64,000 nucleotides of DNA from NCBI GenBank assembly GCA_047621345.1, contig JBLHLW010000013.1:1-64000 (forward strand), in the 5' to 3' direction. Origin of the DNA: Actimicrobium sp047621345. Lineage in GTDB: Bacteria; Pseudomonadota; Gammaproteobacteria; Burkholderiales; Burkholderiaceae_D. Positions 19,189 through 27,262 of the stretch are shown one piece after another; the first letter of the stretch is position 1; every line of letters starts with the position of its first letter. The notes under the pieces were generated by a model that saw only the letters and a list, made by a program, of their open reading frames with translations, was not told the origin of the DNA and did not search any database. The translations under genes were made by a program, and so were the position numbers.

Positions 19189-20115
19189 TCAGCGCTTCAC
19201 GCCAGACTTTAGCCCACGTACGATCGCTGGAACAACCTTGAGAAGGTGATTGGCAAAGTCTTGCAGGTGGGCCGATTGGACGCCGGCGCGCGACCAGCAC
19301 GCTTCGAAGCTGATCGAGACCTCCTCGCCAGACTTGCCGACAATCGGAAATGACGGACTGTCGCTGGCTGTCACTTTTGATTTTGGCAGTATGGCGGCGC
19401 CAATACCCAATGCCGCCCACTCCTCCAGCACCTGGTAGCTCATCGCCTCGCCTGAGTACTCCTGGAGCTTGCGCCGTTGGCTGCGAAACAACGCACGCGT
19501 TGCCCGCGACAAGCCGCAGGCGTCGGGCACCATGACGTAGGTTTCAGCAGCGATGTCTTTAAGTTGTACTGCTGCAGTTCGCAGGCCAACGGGTCGGACC
19601 GCCCCCCTGGGGATGAAGATCAATGGCTCGGAATACAACAATGCGGAGATCCATGTGCCCTTGTGCAGATTGGCAACGCCGAATACAAAATCCAGGAGTC
19701 CCTCTTCAAGCATGCGGTAAAGATCAGCCATATTCATCTCGCGCAACACCACCTCCGCGTCAGAATTGCGCAATTGAAATGGTTCAATCATGATCCTTAA
19801 GAGGTTGGCGCTGATGAGCGGCGAGGTGCCGATCCGTACCAGGCGCTTGTCTGGCTTGAGAAATGCCTGTGACTGTTGTACCAGACTGGTTTGCGCTTTC
19901 AGCACTTCGTTAATGTAGGGTATCAAAAGCTCCCCAAAGGGCGTTAAAGCAACCCTGCGGGTAGTGCGCACGAATATTCGCGCTCCCAGTTCGCTCTCTA
20001 ATTGGGCGATGCCGTTGGAAAGAGTCGGCTGTGTCACGCAGCAATGCGCGGCTGCTGCCGTGAATGCCCCCGTAGAAGCAACCGCACTTGCAAATCTGAG
20101 CTGATTGAGATTCAT
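19189..20115 (-). CDS. LysR family transcriptional regulator
   Basis: A 308-residue LysR-type regulator. The N-terminal winged helix-turn-helix spans residues 1-60 (MNLNQLRFASAVASTGAFTA, then CVTQPTLSNGIAQLESELGA, followed by LTPFGE). The effector-binding domain extends from about residue 90 to 300. It is divergent from the two small paralogous genes at 20237 and 20562, with a 121-base shared control region containing a dyad. LysR proteins usually control the divergent gene, so it probably regulates this pair; the ligand is unknown. The C-terminus overlaps nothing, and its far side borders an IS remnant. Confidence 0.9.
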   Translation of the reverse strand: MNLNQLRFASAVASTGAFTAAAAHCCVTQPTLSNGIAQLESELGARIFVRTTRRVALTPFGELLIPYINEVLKAQTSLVQQSQAFLKPDKRLVRIGTSPLISANLLRIMIEPFQLRNSDAEVVLREMNMADLYRMLEEGLLDFVFGVANLHKGTWISALLYSEPLIFIPRGAVRPVGLRTAAVQLKDIAAETYVMVPDACGLSRATRALFRSQRRKLQEYSGEAMSYQVLEEWAALGIGAAILPKSKVTASDSPSFPIVGKSGEEVSISFEACWSRAGVQSAHLQDFANHLLKVVPAIVRGLKSGVKR

Positions 20116-20140
20116 GGATTATTTATAGCACACATGAATG

Positions 20141-20162
20141 AATTGGATGCGAAAAGACAATT
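20141..20162. promoter_or_regulatory. Candidate LysR operator dyad
   Basis: AATTG and CAATT flank a 12-base centre, which includes the T-N11-A pattern of LysR boxes. It lies midway in the divergent region between the regulator and the small paralog genes, 26 bases from the regulator start codon. The prediction rests on position and symmetry only. Confidence 0.4.
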
Positions 20163-20236
20163 TCTCTATAAGTGAAGCAATGAGTAAAGTTGATTCACGT
20201 TAGCAATTCGCTGACACAACCTTGAAGGAACTAAAA

Positions 20237-20518
20237 ATGATCTACCTACAAATCAATCTGAACGTCGCAGCAATCGATCGTCCATCTGCTGCTGCGATCT
20301 ACACACAATTCAAGGCACCGTTCCTGGCACAAGCCAAGGGTGCAATGTCCAAGGACCTGCTCATTCGCGACGAGGACGTACAAGTGCTACACGGCTTCGA
20401 TTCGGTCGAGAACGCCAAGACTTACCTCGCCAGCGACCTCTTTAACCAAGACGTGGTTACCGCGCTAAAGCCATTGCTGCAAAGTCCACCTGATGTGCGC
20501 ATCTACGCCGTTGCCTGA
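20237..20518 (+). CDS. Small cytosolic protein, paralog of next gene
   Basis: A 93-residue protein starting MIYLQINLNVAAIDRPSAAA. The ATG at 20237 is chosen over an in-frame TTG at 20222 because GAAGGA sits just upstream of this ATG at the right distance. The body (KDLLIRDEDVQVLHGFDS, then ALKPLL..PPDVRIY) is clearly paralogous to the next gene's mature part, at roughly half identical residues by eye. The beta-alpha-beta pattern suggests a ferredoxin-like or dimeric alpha-beta barrel fold, as in ABM or muconolactone-isomerase-like proteins, but no catalytic residue is evident. Without a signal peptide it should stay in the cytosol. Confidence 0.8.
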   Translation: MIYLQINLNVAAIDRPSAAAIYTQFKAPFLAQAKGAMSKDLLIRDEDVQVLHGFDSVENAKTYLASDLFNQDVVTALKPLLQSPPDVRIYAVA

Positions 20519-20561
20519 CCCACCAAAACCCGACCGAGACATATTTCACAAGGAGAACCAT

Positions 20562-20936
20562 ATGACAACCACCTTCCAACGCGCGATTTCCAAGTCATTG
20601 ACCGCCATGCTCGTCGCATCGGCCTTAGTCTTGCCCACCTTTGCCTTTGCCGAAAAAGCGTACCTGGAAATCACGCTCAAGGTTGATCCGAAAGACCGGC
20701 CCGCTGCCGGAGCAATCTATGCAAAGTTCAAGCAACCATTCCTGACAACAATTCCAGGAGCGAAGGCAAAGGAACTACTGATCCGTGATGACGACGTTCA
20801 GGTGCTGCATGAATTTGAGACCCAAAAGCAAGCCGAAGCGTACCTTAGCAGCGATATCTTTAAAAATGATGTCGTGATTGCCCTCAAGCCCTTGCTCAAA
20901 GCGGATCCTGAAGTACGTATCTATTTGGCACAGTAA
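20562..20936 (+). CDS. Exported paralog of the preceding small protein
   Basis: A 124-residue protein with a clear Sec signal (basic MTTTFQRAISKS, hydrophobic LTAMLVASALVLP, cleavage after TFAFA near residue 30). The mature part starts EKAYLEITLKVDPKDRPAAG and keeps the LLIRDDDVQVLHEFE and VVIALKPLLK..PEVRIY blocks of the neighbouring protein. The ATG at 20562 follows AAGGAG at good spacing; longer in-frame starts would bury the signal peptide. It lies 43 bases after its paralog and is presumably co-transcribed and LysR-controlled. The function is not known. Having the same small domain inside and outside the membrane suggests binding of a shared small molecule; this is inference. Confidence 0.82.
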   Translation: MTTTFQRAISKSLTAMLVASALVLPTFAFAEKAYLEITLKVDPKDRPAAGAIYAKFKQPFLTTIPGAKAKELLIRDDDVQVLHEFETQKQAEAYLSSDIFKNDVVIALKPLLKADPEVRIYLAQ

Positions 20937-21025
20937 AGTACGCCGGCCATGAAACTCAACGACGACTTGCTCCGGCATGTCGTACTTTGCAGGACTGGAT
21001 TGCCTTGGCAGCCTAGTCCTGCGAC

Positions 21026-21115
21026 CGGCGTAAAGCGGCGTTGCTGGCACACAAAGTGTGCTGACCGATCGCCTTCACCAGATGTGATTTTCCGTCCCCA
21101 CCGGGCCTTCAATTA
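21026..21115 (-). pseudogene. istB-like (IS21) ATPase remnant
   Basis: Read on the minus strand, the sequence gives LIEGPVG and then, after a one-base shift, GKSHLVKAIGQ, the Walker A region of IstB-type helper ATPases. The shift falls inside the P-loop codons, so the gene is dead. No istA and no IS ends were recognised nearby. It lies just downstream of the exported paralog gene. Confidence 0.5.
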
Positions 21116-21640
21116 GCACCGGAGCGTGCCCAGTAACGAGCACACGGTGCTCGGATCGGCGATCAAGGCATGGCTTACTGGATGGTTAAAAAAATAATCG
21201 AAGAACCACATGCCAACGGCGCATCACTTGCTGCAATCTGGCGTCGACTTCACTGTCATTGCATGATGGCTGGAGCATGAGAGCCCGGTCACAACCCCTA
21301 TGTAAATGCAGGCGGATCTGACGATGAAGCAGCTAGCCGCTGCGGTCAGCGTGTGAATTGACCACCCCGGCTACGCCGTCGCGGAGGATGGGGTGGGTTT
21401 AATAACGTACTTACTTTTGAACCATGCCCGCTTTTGATTTCAGGTCACTACAGCTAACCAATTGGCCTCAGCACGCTGTGGCAGTTTGACTACCGGCATG
21501 ACTTAAATACCGCTTACTTTGCCTAGACAACCAGTAAGCAACGGAATTCGCTCTGCCTAGCTCTACAATCGATAAGTAGGCACGAACGCGCCTTTCATCC
21601 CGACTTTAGATCTCTTTCCCTCACCGATCAGGAGCCGCAC
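21116..21640. other. Non-coding stretch with probable IS debris
   Basis: About 525 bases without a supported gene. It follows the istB-like remnant, and several short frames broken by stops suggest further decayed mobile DNA, but nothing specific can be named. A TCAGGAG ribosome binding site near 21627-21633 belongs to the next gene. Confidence 0.4.
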
Positions 21641-21937
21641 TTGAACTCAATTGACATCGACAACCTTCCTCTCTCCTCCAAAGCGAGCCTATGCTGGAGT
21701 TTTTTTTGGCGAGCAATTGTTACTTCCCTTGGGTCAGCCGTTTGTGGCGGATTGCTCGGTGGTATCGTGGGCTTTATTTTCGGCCTTGCTGGCACGCCAA
21801 AAGTGGCGGTGGCTGTTGGCGGCGTTTTGGGAATTGGCTGTGGCGCCTTCTTTCTCTATGTATTTATTCGCTGGCTCCTGTCTTCGCGTTTAGGACGCTA
21901 TAAGCTGCTGCTAGTCAACACCGATGACGCGATCTAA
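21641..21937 (+). CDS. Small two-helix membrane protein (98 aa)
   Basis: A 98-residue protein with two glycine-rich hydrophobic segments, roughly residues 23-50 (AIVTSLGSAVCGGLLGGIVG) and 55-80 (KVAVAVGGVLGIGCGAFFLY), and a basic C-terminal turn (SSRLGRYK). It starts with TTG; an AGGAG at 21630-21634 lies 6 bases before it, and no ATG gives a better start. The glycine-zipper-like helices suggest an oligomeric inner membrane protein. I do not recognise the family, and it has no obvious operon partners. Confidence 0.6.
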   Translation: MNSIDIDNLPLSSKASLCWSFFWRAIVTSLGSAVCGGLLGGIVGFIFGLAGTPKVAVAVGGVLGIGCGAFFLYVFIRWLLSSRLGRYKLLLVNTDDAI

Positions 21938-22576
21938 TCGTAAGTGGTGTGGTTCAAAAGCCTCCCCCCTGTTTTAGGTAATAAAAGCGAGTGAATTCCT
22001 TACATCTGAACAATGAAATCTGAGCGTTTCGAAAGTTGCTGCTTGGAGTGGCAGGCCTCCGATTAATCAGGCTTGCGGTGGCTGCAGGGAACCGAAACCG
22101 AGCAGCGTAAGCCAGTGTGAATGGTTTTTGCCTGTCATCCGTCGAGCGGGAGGCGTAGCGTGAAATAATTGCGCTCTCTCGAGTTCAGATTTTCGACTTG
22201 AGCGCTGCTTCATAGCGTTTGTTCTCTGGCCAGTGCTACGGCGTAGAAGACGGCTTAGAGTTCCCCTCCTGCGATTTAGGCGCGCAGGCGGTTCCAGTCT
22301 TGCCAGTACGAGCGCGATGTGCTCGGCTTGCGGTGCAGCACGCAGACGGCGAAAACAACCGGGGTGGAACCGTGCCTGTGGCTGCGCCAAGTGATGCGGG
22401 GCTGCCGGTGGCCACGACGAACGATGAGGTGTAAGCGCTGTCGCCTTGGAATTTCTATGCCACGCCGTAGACCACTGTTGCTGAAGCTTTAATCGCCCGT
22501 AGTTTATGGAACGCTGACGATCGACCCAGGCTCCGGAGAAGTGACCCGTACCGTTGAGACGCACGGTCGTCATCCG
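21938..22576. other. Intergenic region, unassigned
   Basis: About 640 bases downstream of the small membrane protein and of the minus-strand lipoprotein gene. Open frames exist on both strands (for example 22067-22573 minus), but their arginine- and proline-rich low-complexity translations match no family I know, and they look like GC-driven chance frames or decayed DNA. Confidence 0.45.
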
Positions 22577-23215
22577 TTAAAACGATGTCGCGACCAAATT
22601 GATACGCCTCTGCAACAGAGCAACCTTCTCCGTATCGCCGACATCCTGCGCACTCCTGACCTGTACACCCAACCACGCCAGCAACGGCCGGCGCCATCCT
22701 TGAGCGGAAGCCGTTTCAGTCGCGCTAATCATGTCTGCCGGAGTCAACCGACCGCCTTGCAGCAACGCCCCCGCAGCGATCAAGCGTGCCAGCGGATCGT
22801 CGATCGTACTGACCGCCTTGGCCGGCGAACCCACCATCGCACGATGCTGTTTCGGCAGCAGGGCGACATCGATTTCTTGCCACTGCGCGGTCAGATACGC
22901 CGCGTAACTGCGTTCAACGTCACCGGCATCCGCCGCGAGCGGTTGATAGCCGGCACAGTGATCAAACTCAAGGCTGGCAACACGCACGGCACAACGTATC
23001 AGCTCGGCACGCGCAAGCAAGTCGGCACGGCCTGTGCTGCTGATTTCAAACCGGGCGCGCCCAAAGTCCGACTCAGCCGTTCGCGTGCTTCCTTTCAGAT
23101 AAGTTGAGGTGAAACTGTCGAGTGCGCTGGTGGCATTGCCCTGCCAATCCGGTGCAAGAGGCTTGCTGGCACATCCGGCCAGAAGGAGAGATAGCGCTAA
23201 TGCATGTATTTTCAT
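22577..23215 (-). CDS. Lipoprotein of the MCE transport cluster
   Basis: A 212-residue lipoprotein: MKIHALALSLLLAGCASKPL has a lipobox (LAGC, Cys15). The mature part is mainly helical, with no recognised catalytic motif. It overlaps the stop codon of the MCE gene by four bases (ATGA), so it is translationally coupled to it. By position it may play the part of the auxiliary lipoproteins found with MCE systems such as PqiC, but its sequence is not clearly that family. It probably sits in the periplasm, anchored to the outer membrane, since Ala rather than Asp follows the cysteine. Confidence 0.75.
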   Translation of the reverse strand: MKIHALALSLLLAGCASKPLAPDWQGNATSALDSFTSTYLKGSTRTAESDFGRARFEISSTGRADLLARAELIRCAVRVASLEFDHCAGYQPLAADAGDVERSYAAYLTAQWQEIDVALLPKQHRAMVGSPAKAVSTIDDPLARLIAAGALLQGGRLTPADMISATETASAQGWRRPLLAWLGVQVRSAQDVGDTEKVALLQRRINLVATSF

Positions 23216-24144
23216 GGAAGTTTGATCTGGGTATCACGCGCGAATGGCCACTTGCGATTGATCTCGTCGACGAGACTCGTTACTTTTCGGAGACTCGCAT
23301 CCACCTCGGCACGCAATGCACCGAGGTCATTGGTGGCAACGCGCGCATTGGCACCGACAGCTTGGGCCTCGGCAAGTACGGCATCGACTTTAGTGAGACT
23401 GGTACGGGCGTCTGTGAGCACCGCATTGAGTTGGACGACGGTCGCTTGAACGTCTTGCATCACACCCTGCTTGCCAAACACGCGCTGATCGGTTTTAGCT
23501 AGAAGCGTGTTGACGTTATCGAGTGTGGCGATCAGTTTTTTGGCATTCTCATCATCGCCCAAAGCGCCACCCAGCAAGCCATATTTACCGGACAACTTTG
23601 CTGTCGCATCTTGCACGTTGGCTAAAGTGGTATTAAGTGGCGAATCACTGGCCGTCATGCTGCCGAGGTTATCGAGGAGACTACGTGCCGCAGCAACCAA
23701 GCGAGGAATTTCTGCCGCAGTGTCACCACGAAGCACCGACCGCTCGGCACCCGGCGGTAACGGCGGATCAGAAAATATTCCGGTGAACGCCCGGATTTTG
23801 GTATCACCCACCATGCCACGTTCCATCGTGAAGATGCTGGAAGTCCGTAACCAGTGCGCGTCCTTTTGCGGCACATCGAGCAGGATTCGGGCCTTGCCAT
23901 CTGGCGACAATTCGATGCGCTGAACCCTTCCGATCGGAAACCCTGAAAAGGTCAGGTCCATTCCGACCAAGACGCCTTCCGAGTCGTCCGAGACGAGCAC
24001 AAGACGCTGGGTACTTTCAAATACGCCGCGCGCATACATGACGTACACCAGAAAGCTGATGATGAGAGTCGTCATCACGACCAGCAAGACGACCGCCTTG
24101 AACTCAACGTGGGCGACGGCGGTGGTTTCAGGTTGGTTTTCCAT
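23212..24144 (-). CDS. MCE/MlaD-family substrate-binding protein
   Basis: A 310-residue protein with one N-terminal membrane helix (residues about 16-38, VVLLVVMTTLIISFLVYVMY) and an MCE domain (about 42-125; GVLVGMDLTFSGFPIGRVQR is typical). A long helical C-terminal part (about 150-300, rich in L, A, D and T at heptad spacing) could form the coiled tunnel seen in larger MCE proteins. MCE proteins bind lipids between the inner and outer membranes. CGGAG lies 5 bases before the ATG. It follows the MlaE-like permease gene by 18 bases and is coupled to the lipoprotein gene. Confidence 0.88.
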   Translation of the reverse strand: MENQPETTAVAHVEFKAVVLLVVMTTLIISFLVYVMYARGVFESTQRLVLVSDDSEGVLVGMDLTFSGFPIGRVQRIELSPDGKARILLDVPQKDAHWLRTSSIFTMERGMVGDTKIRAFTGIFSDPPLPPGAERSVLRGDTAAEIPRLVAAARSLLDNLGSMTASDSPLNTTLANVQDATAKLSGKYGLLGGALGDDENAKKLIATLDNVNTLLAKTDQRVFGKQGVMQDVQATVVQLNAVLTDARTSLTKVDAVLAEAQAVGANARVATNDLGALRAEVDASLRKVTSLVDEINRKWPFARDTQIKLP

Positions 24145-24162
24145 GGGCTCCGTAGGGTTTGA

Positions 24163-24963
24163 TCAGATGTATTTGAAGGCCAATGACCCTGCTTCGATCA
24201 GCAACAGGACGGTCAATAAGCGAATCGCGCCAGGCTGGACTGTGGATGTCACTACACGCTGCTTGCGCGATTCCTCGAGCAACGCCGCCATCGGTATCAC
24301 CGCAACCGCCATCCCGAAGAGCAGCGTTTTCAGCGCAAACCCGATCGTCACGATGGGATCAAAAACGCGCCCTACGGTCCGGGTGTAGTCGACTAGTCCC
24401 CATGGCAACAAGCCATACACATTGACGTAGGCCAGCACCAGCACGATGACGCTACTCATCATGGCCAGACTGACGACGGCAAACGCGCTGGCAACCACTT
24501 GCGGGACGACCTCGCTACGCAAACGTTTGGCGTCGACGCGTGACAGGTTATCCGGGTCAAAATGACTTGCAGGCGCCGCACTGGCGTTGAATGCCAGTCC
24601 CGCGCGCAGTGCGACAAACATCGCCGCTGAAAGAGGGATCAATTCCAGTACTAAAACGCGTACCACCATTTCAAGCGCGTACTGAGATAACCCGTAACTG
24701 ATCGCCGTCACCACGACAATGCGGATGATCACTTGGCAAACCAGGGCGCTGAGCATGGTGAACCACAGCAGCACCTGCCAAGTACTCGTGTAAATATATC
24801 TGGAGGTGGCTGCCCTGTTTGCCCGGTAATAGGTAGACGGCGAAAAAGCCATGACCAGCGCAATCGCGCCGAGGTGAAACATGGCCCACCAGCTCAGCAC
24901 CGTTCGCAACAGGGCTTGGGCCCACGTCTCGGACTGCATGGTCAGAAATGAATGTATTCGCAT
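24163..24963 (-). CDS. MlaE-family ABC permease
   Basis: A permease of the MlaE/YrbE family, about 266 residues from the ATG at 24963; an in-frame GTG at 24981 would add six residues and neither has a strong ribosome binding site. Five or six hydrophobic helices are visible. The middle block ELIPLSAAMFVALRAGLAF corresponds to the conserved P.i.al.vAgr.G..faAElG region of the family, though here the GA..AAELG part is altered. It forms the membrane part of an MCE lipid transporter with the next gene. No MlaF-type ATPase gene is present next to it. The ammonium channel gene lies about 125 bases upstream on the same strand. Confidence 0.8.
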   Translation of the reverse strand: MRIHSFLTMQSETWAQALLRTVLSWWAMFHLGAIALVMAFSPSTYYRANRAATSRYIYTSTWQVLLWFTMLSALVCQVIIRIVVVTAISYGLSQYALEMVVRVLVLELIPLSAAMFVALRAGLAFNASAAPASHFDPDNLSRVDAKRLRSEVVPQVVASAFAVVSLAMMSSVIVLVLAYVNVYGLLPWGLVDYTRTVGRVFDPIVTIGFALKTLLFGMAVAVIPMAALLEESRKQRVVTSTVQPGAIRLLTVLLLIEAGSLAFKYI

Positions 24964-25089
24964 GACCGCATCATAGCGCACCGAATGGATACAAAAAATG
25001 ACAGAAAGTTATCACGCACGCCAGTGATGCAACGGCAACCGGCGGGCTTGCCGATCATGCGGATGAAATCCGCAACGGGCACCGCGCAC

Positions 25090-26292
25090 TTACCAGCTCG
25101 ACTCCCTTTCCGGTGTCGATGAAATCTGGTGTATCGAGAGATCGGCCCCCTGAAATTCCTGTTCGGGATCAAGCCGCAGCCCCATCGTCATTTTGAGAAT
25201 GCCGTAGATCAGAAAGCCACCCACGAGCGCAATGGACACGCCCAGCAGGGTTCCGATCAGTTGTGCGGTGAATGACACGCCCCCGACACCACCCAGCCCT
25301 TTCATACCGAAAATGCCCGCAGCCAACCCTCCCCATGTGCCACACAATCCATGTAATGGCCAGACACCCAGCACGTCATCAATTTTCCATTTGTTTTGCG
25401 TCAGGGTGAACATCCAGACAAAAATGCCGCCGGCGATGCCTCCGGTTACGAGCGCGCCCAGCGGATGCATCAGATCGGAGCCGGCGCAAATGGCAACCAG
25501 TCCCGCCAACGGTCCGTTATACACAAAGCCGGGATCGTTCTTGCCAAGTACCAGCGCCACCAACGTGCCTCCCACCATCGCCATCAGCGAATTAACGGCC
25601 ACCAGACCATTCATCTTGTCTAGGGATTGGGCACTCATGACATTGAAGCCAAACCAGCCAACGGTCAAAATCCATGCTCCCAGAGCCAAGAAAGGTATCG
25701 AGGAAGGCGGATGGGCAGCGATCGCCCCCTCTTTTGTATAACGACCACGTCTGGCACCCAGCAGCAAGACTGCTGGCAACGCAACCCAGCCACCAACTGC
25801 ATGCACGACGACCGATCCAGCGAAGTCATGAAACTCCGCCGAGAAAGCCAGCTTCAGCCAGGCTTGAATACCAAAGCGCTGGTTCCAGACGATACCTTCA
25901 AAAAAGGGATAAACAAAACCGACCAGTAACGATGTAGCGATCAACTGGGGATAAAATTTGGCACGCTCGGCGATACCGCCAGAAACAATCGCGGGGATTG
26001 CCGCCGCAAAGGTCAGCAGAAAAAAGAATTTGACCAGGTCATAACCATTTTTGCCCGCCAGAACATCCGCGGAAGAGAAAAAACTAACGCCGTACGCGAT
26101 GCTGTAACCAATAAAAAAATAAGCGATCGTTGAGATCGAAAAATCGACCAATATCTTGACTAGCGCGTTGACCTGGTTTTTCTTTCGCACGGTACCAAGC
26201 TCCAGAAATGCAAAGCCAGCATGCATCGCCAAGATCATGATTGCGCCCAACAAGACAAAAAGTGCATCCGCACCGCTCTTGTATCCGTCCAT
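25090..26292 (-). CDS. amt: Ammonium transporter, Amt family
   Basis: A 400-residue inner membrane ammonium channel. It has about 11 hydrophobic segments. The twin-histidine pair of the pore is visible: His164 in DFAGSVVVHAVGG and His314 in VWPLHGLCGTWGG, at nearly the same positions as in AmtB. The start MDGYKSGADALFVLL at 26292 is chosen over an upstream in-frame ATG at 26352 because that ATG lies inside the candidate sigma-54 promoter and because TTGGGGG sits at a workable distance before 26292. No glnK gene adjoins it, which is unusual because amt and glnK are commonly paired. Confidence 0.93.
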   Translation of the reverse strand: MDGYKSGADALFVLLGAIMILAMHAGFAFLELGTVRKKNQVNALVKILVDFSISTIAYFFIGYSIAYGVSFFSSADVLAGKNGYDLVKFFFLLTFAAAIPAIVSGGIAERAKFYPQLIATSLLVGFVYPFFEGIVWNQRFGIQAWLKLAFSAEFHDFAGSVVVHAVGGWVALPAVLLLGARRGRYTKEGAIAAHPPSSIPFLALGAWILTVGWFGFNVMSAQSLDKMNGLVAVNSLMAMVGGTLVALVLGKNDPGFVYNGPLAGLVAICAGSDLMHPLGALVTGGIAGGIFVWMFTLTQNKWKIDDVLGVWPLHGLCGTWGGLAAGIFGMKGLGGVGGVSFTAQLIGTLLGVSIALVGGFLIYGILKMTMGLRLDPEQEFQGADLSIHQISSTPERESSW

Positions 26293-26339
26293 ATGATTAC
26301 CCCCAAAAAGATGCAATTTTTTAAAAATTTGATCTTGAT

Positions 26340-26357
26340 AAGCAATAATCATTCCAA
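26340..26357 (-). promoter_or_regulatory. Candidate sigma-54 promoter of amt
   Basis: On the minus strand the sequence TTGG-N8-TTGCTT gives the GG-N10-GC core of a -24/-12 promoter, about 50 bases upstream of the chosen amt start. Nitrogen-controlled sigma-54 transcription is the usual mode for amt genes in proteobacteria. No perfect NtrC site was recognised upstream. Confidence 0.55.
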
Positions 26358-26611
26358 TTTGGTGCGAAATCGCAAGTCATTGATTTTATTAATAAGTACC
26401 GAATTGAACAGCCTATCCGCCAGAACCTTCCCGCAAAATGCGCGCTCAAGTGGTGCGCATCTGCACCGTATGAGGAAATCTCAAGGTGCCAACTATCCTG
26501 CTCAGACTATTTCAGGCGCTGATATAGCTGTGTCGCCTTCCCTTATCTATTTGTCGGTGGCAGGCGACGACTGTGCTGTCACAGAGGCGAGCAAGCGCGC
26601 CCTGCCGAGCT

Positions 26612-26638
26612 AAAAAAAATGCGCGGCAAAGCCGCGCA
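26612..26638 (-). terminator. Rho-independent terminator after fliE
   Basis: On the minus strand TGCGCGGC-TTT-GCCGCGCA is an 8-bp perfect stem followed by eight T residues, 35 bases past the fliE stop. It ends the single-gene fliE transcript before the amt promoter region. Confidence 0.93.
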
Positions 26639-26672
26639 ACACGTTGCATCAACCGTACACTACGACGCTGTA

Positions 26673-27017
26673 TCAGATTTGCATGTTCATGATGTCCTGA
26701 TAGGCAGAAACCAGTTTGTTACGCACCTGAATCGTGGCCTGAAAACCGATATTCGCTTTTTGCGATGCAACCATCACATCAGACAAACTGACCTTGTCAT
26801 CGCCGAGTGCAAATTTTGAACCAAGGTCAGCAGCCGTTTTCTGGGAAGTATTTACCGCATCCAATTGTGCTTTCAGGGCATCAGCAAATCCCGGTTTTGC
26901 TATCACCGTTGGATCTGCCGCGACAGCCGACACACCGCCCTGAGGACGCGTCGCCGCGGCCTTGAGTTGGCTGATCATCGCTTCGATTCGGCCGGAATCG
27001 ATCATTGAAGTTTTCAT
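26673..27017 (-). CDS. fliE: Flagellar hook-basal body protein FliE
   Basis: A 114-residue FliE, the adaptor between the MS ring and the rod. The C-terminal half is diagnostic: VSLSDVMVASQKANIGFQAT, then QVRNKLVSAYQDIMNMQI. The start MKTSMIDSGRIEAM at 27017 fits the family and has AGGAA upstream; a longer in-frame start at 27140 would add 41 residues unlike any FliE. It is transcribed alone, away from fliF, with 245 bases between the two, and ends at a strong terminator. Confidence 0.95.
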   Translation of the reverse strand: MKTSMIDSGRIEAMISQLKAAATRPQGGVSAVAADPTVIAKPGFADALKAQLDAVNTSQKTAADLGSKFALGDDKVSLSDVMVASQKANIGFQATIQVRNKLVSAYQDIMNMQI

Positions 27018-27262
27018 GGATAGCTCATTCCTGTCATCGCAAAACCGCCTGTACCGATCAAGTCTGGTAGGCAACGCGGTTTTTTCACATTCATACAGTA
27101 ACATCCGAAATACTGTGCAGCGGGACGAGAACCCAAGCAAATCCTCTTCTGTTCCCTAGATTGAATACGGGCGACTAAACGACAATCGAGGTTAAAGTAA
27201 AATTGCATCTAGGAAATTATGAAGTCCGCAATCACTAAACGCACCACCCCGGGAGTCTCATC

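Noticed and set aside
4265..22026. The 15-base word AATGAAATCTGAGCG occurs near 4264 and near 22012
   Set aside because: One or two 15-base matches are expected by chance in a 64-kb window, and the flanks do not match.
22067..22573. A 168-codon minus-strand open frame
   Set aside because: Arg/Pro/His-rich translation without family motifs and no clear ribosome binding site; likely a chance frame in GC-rich DNA.
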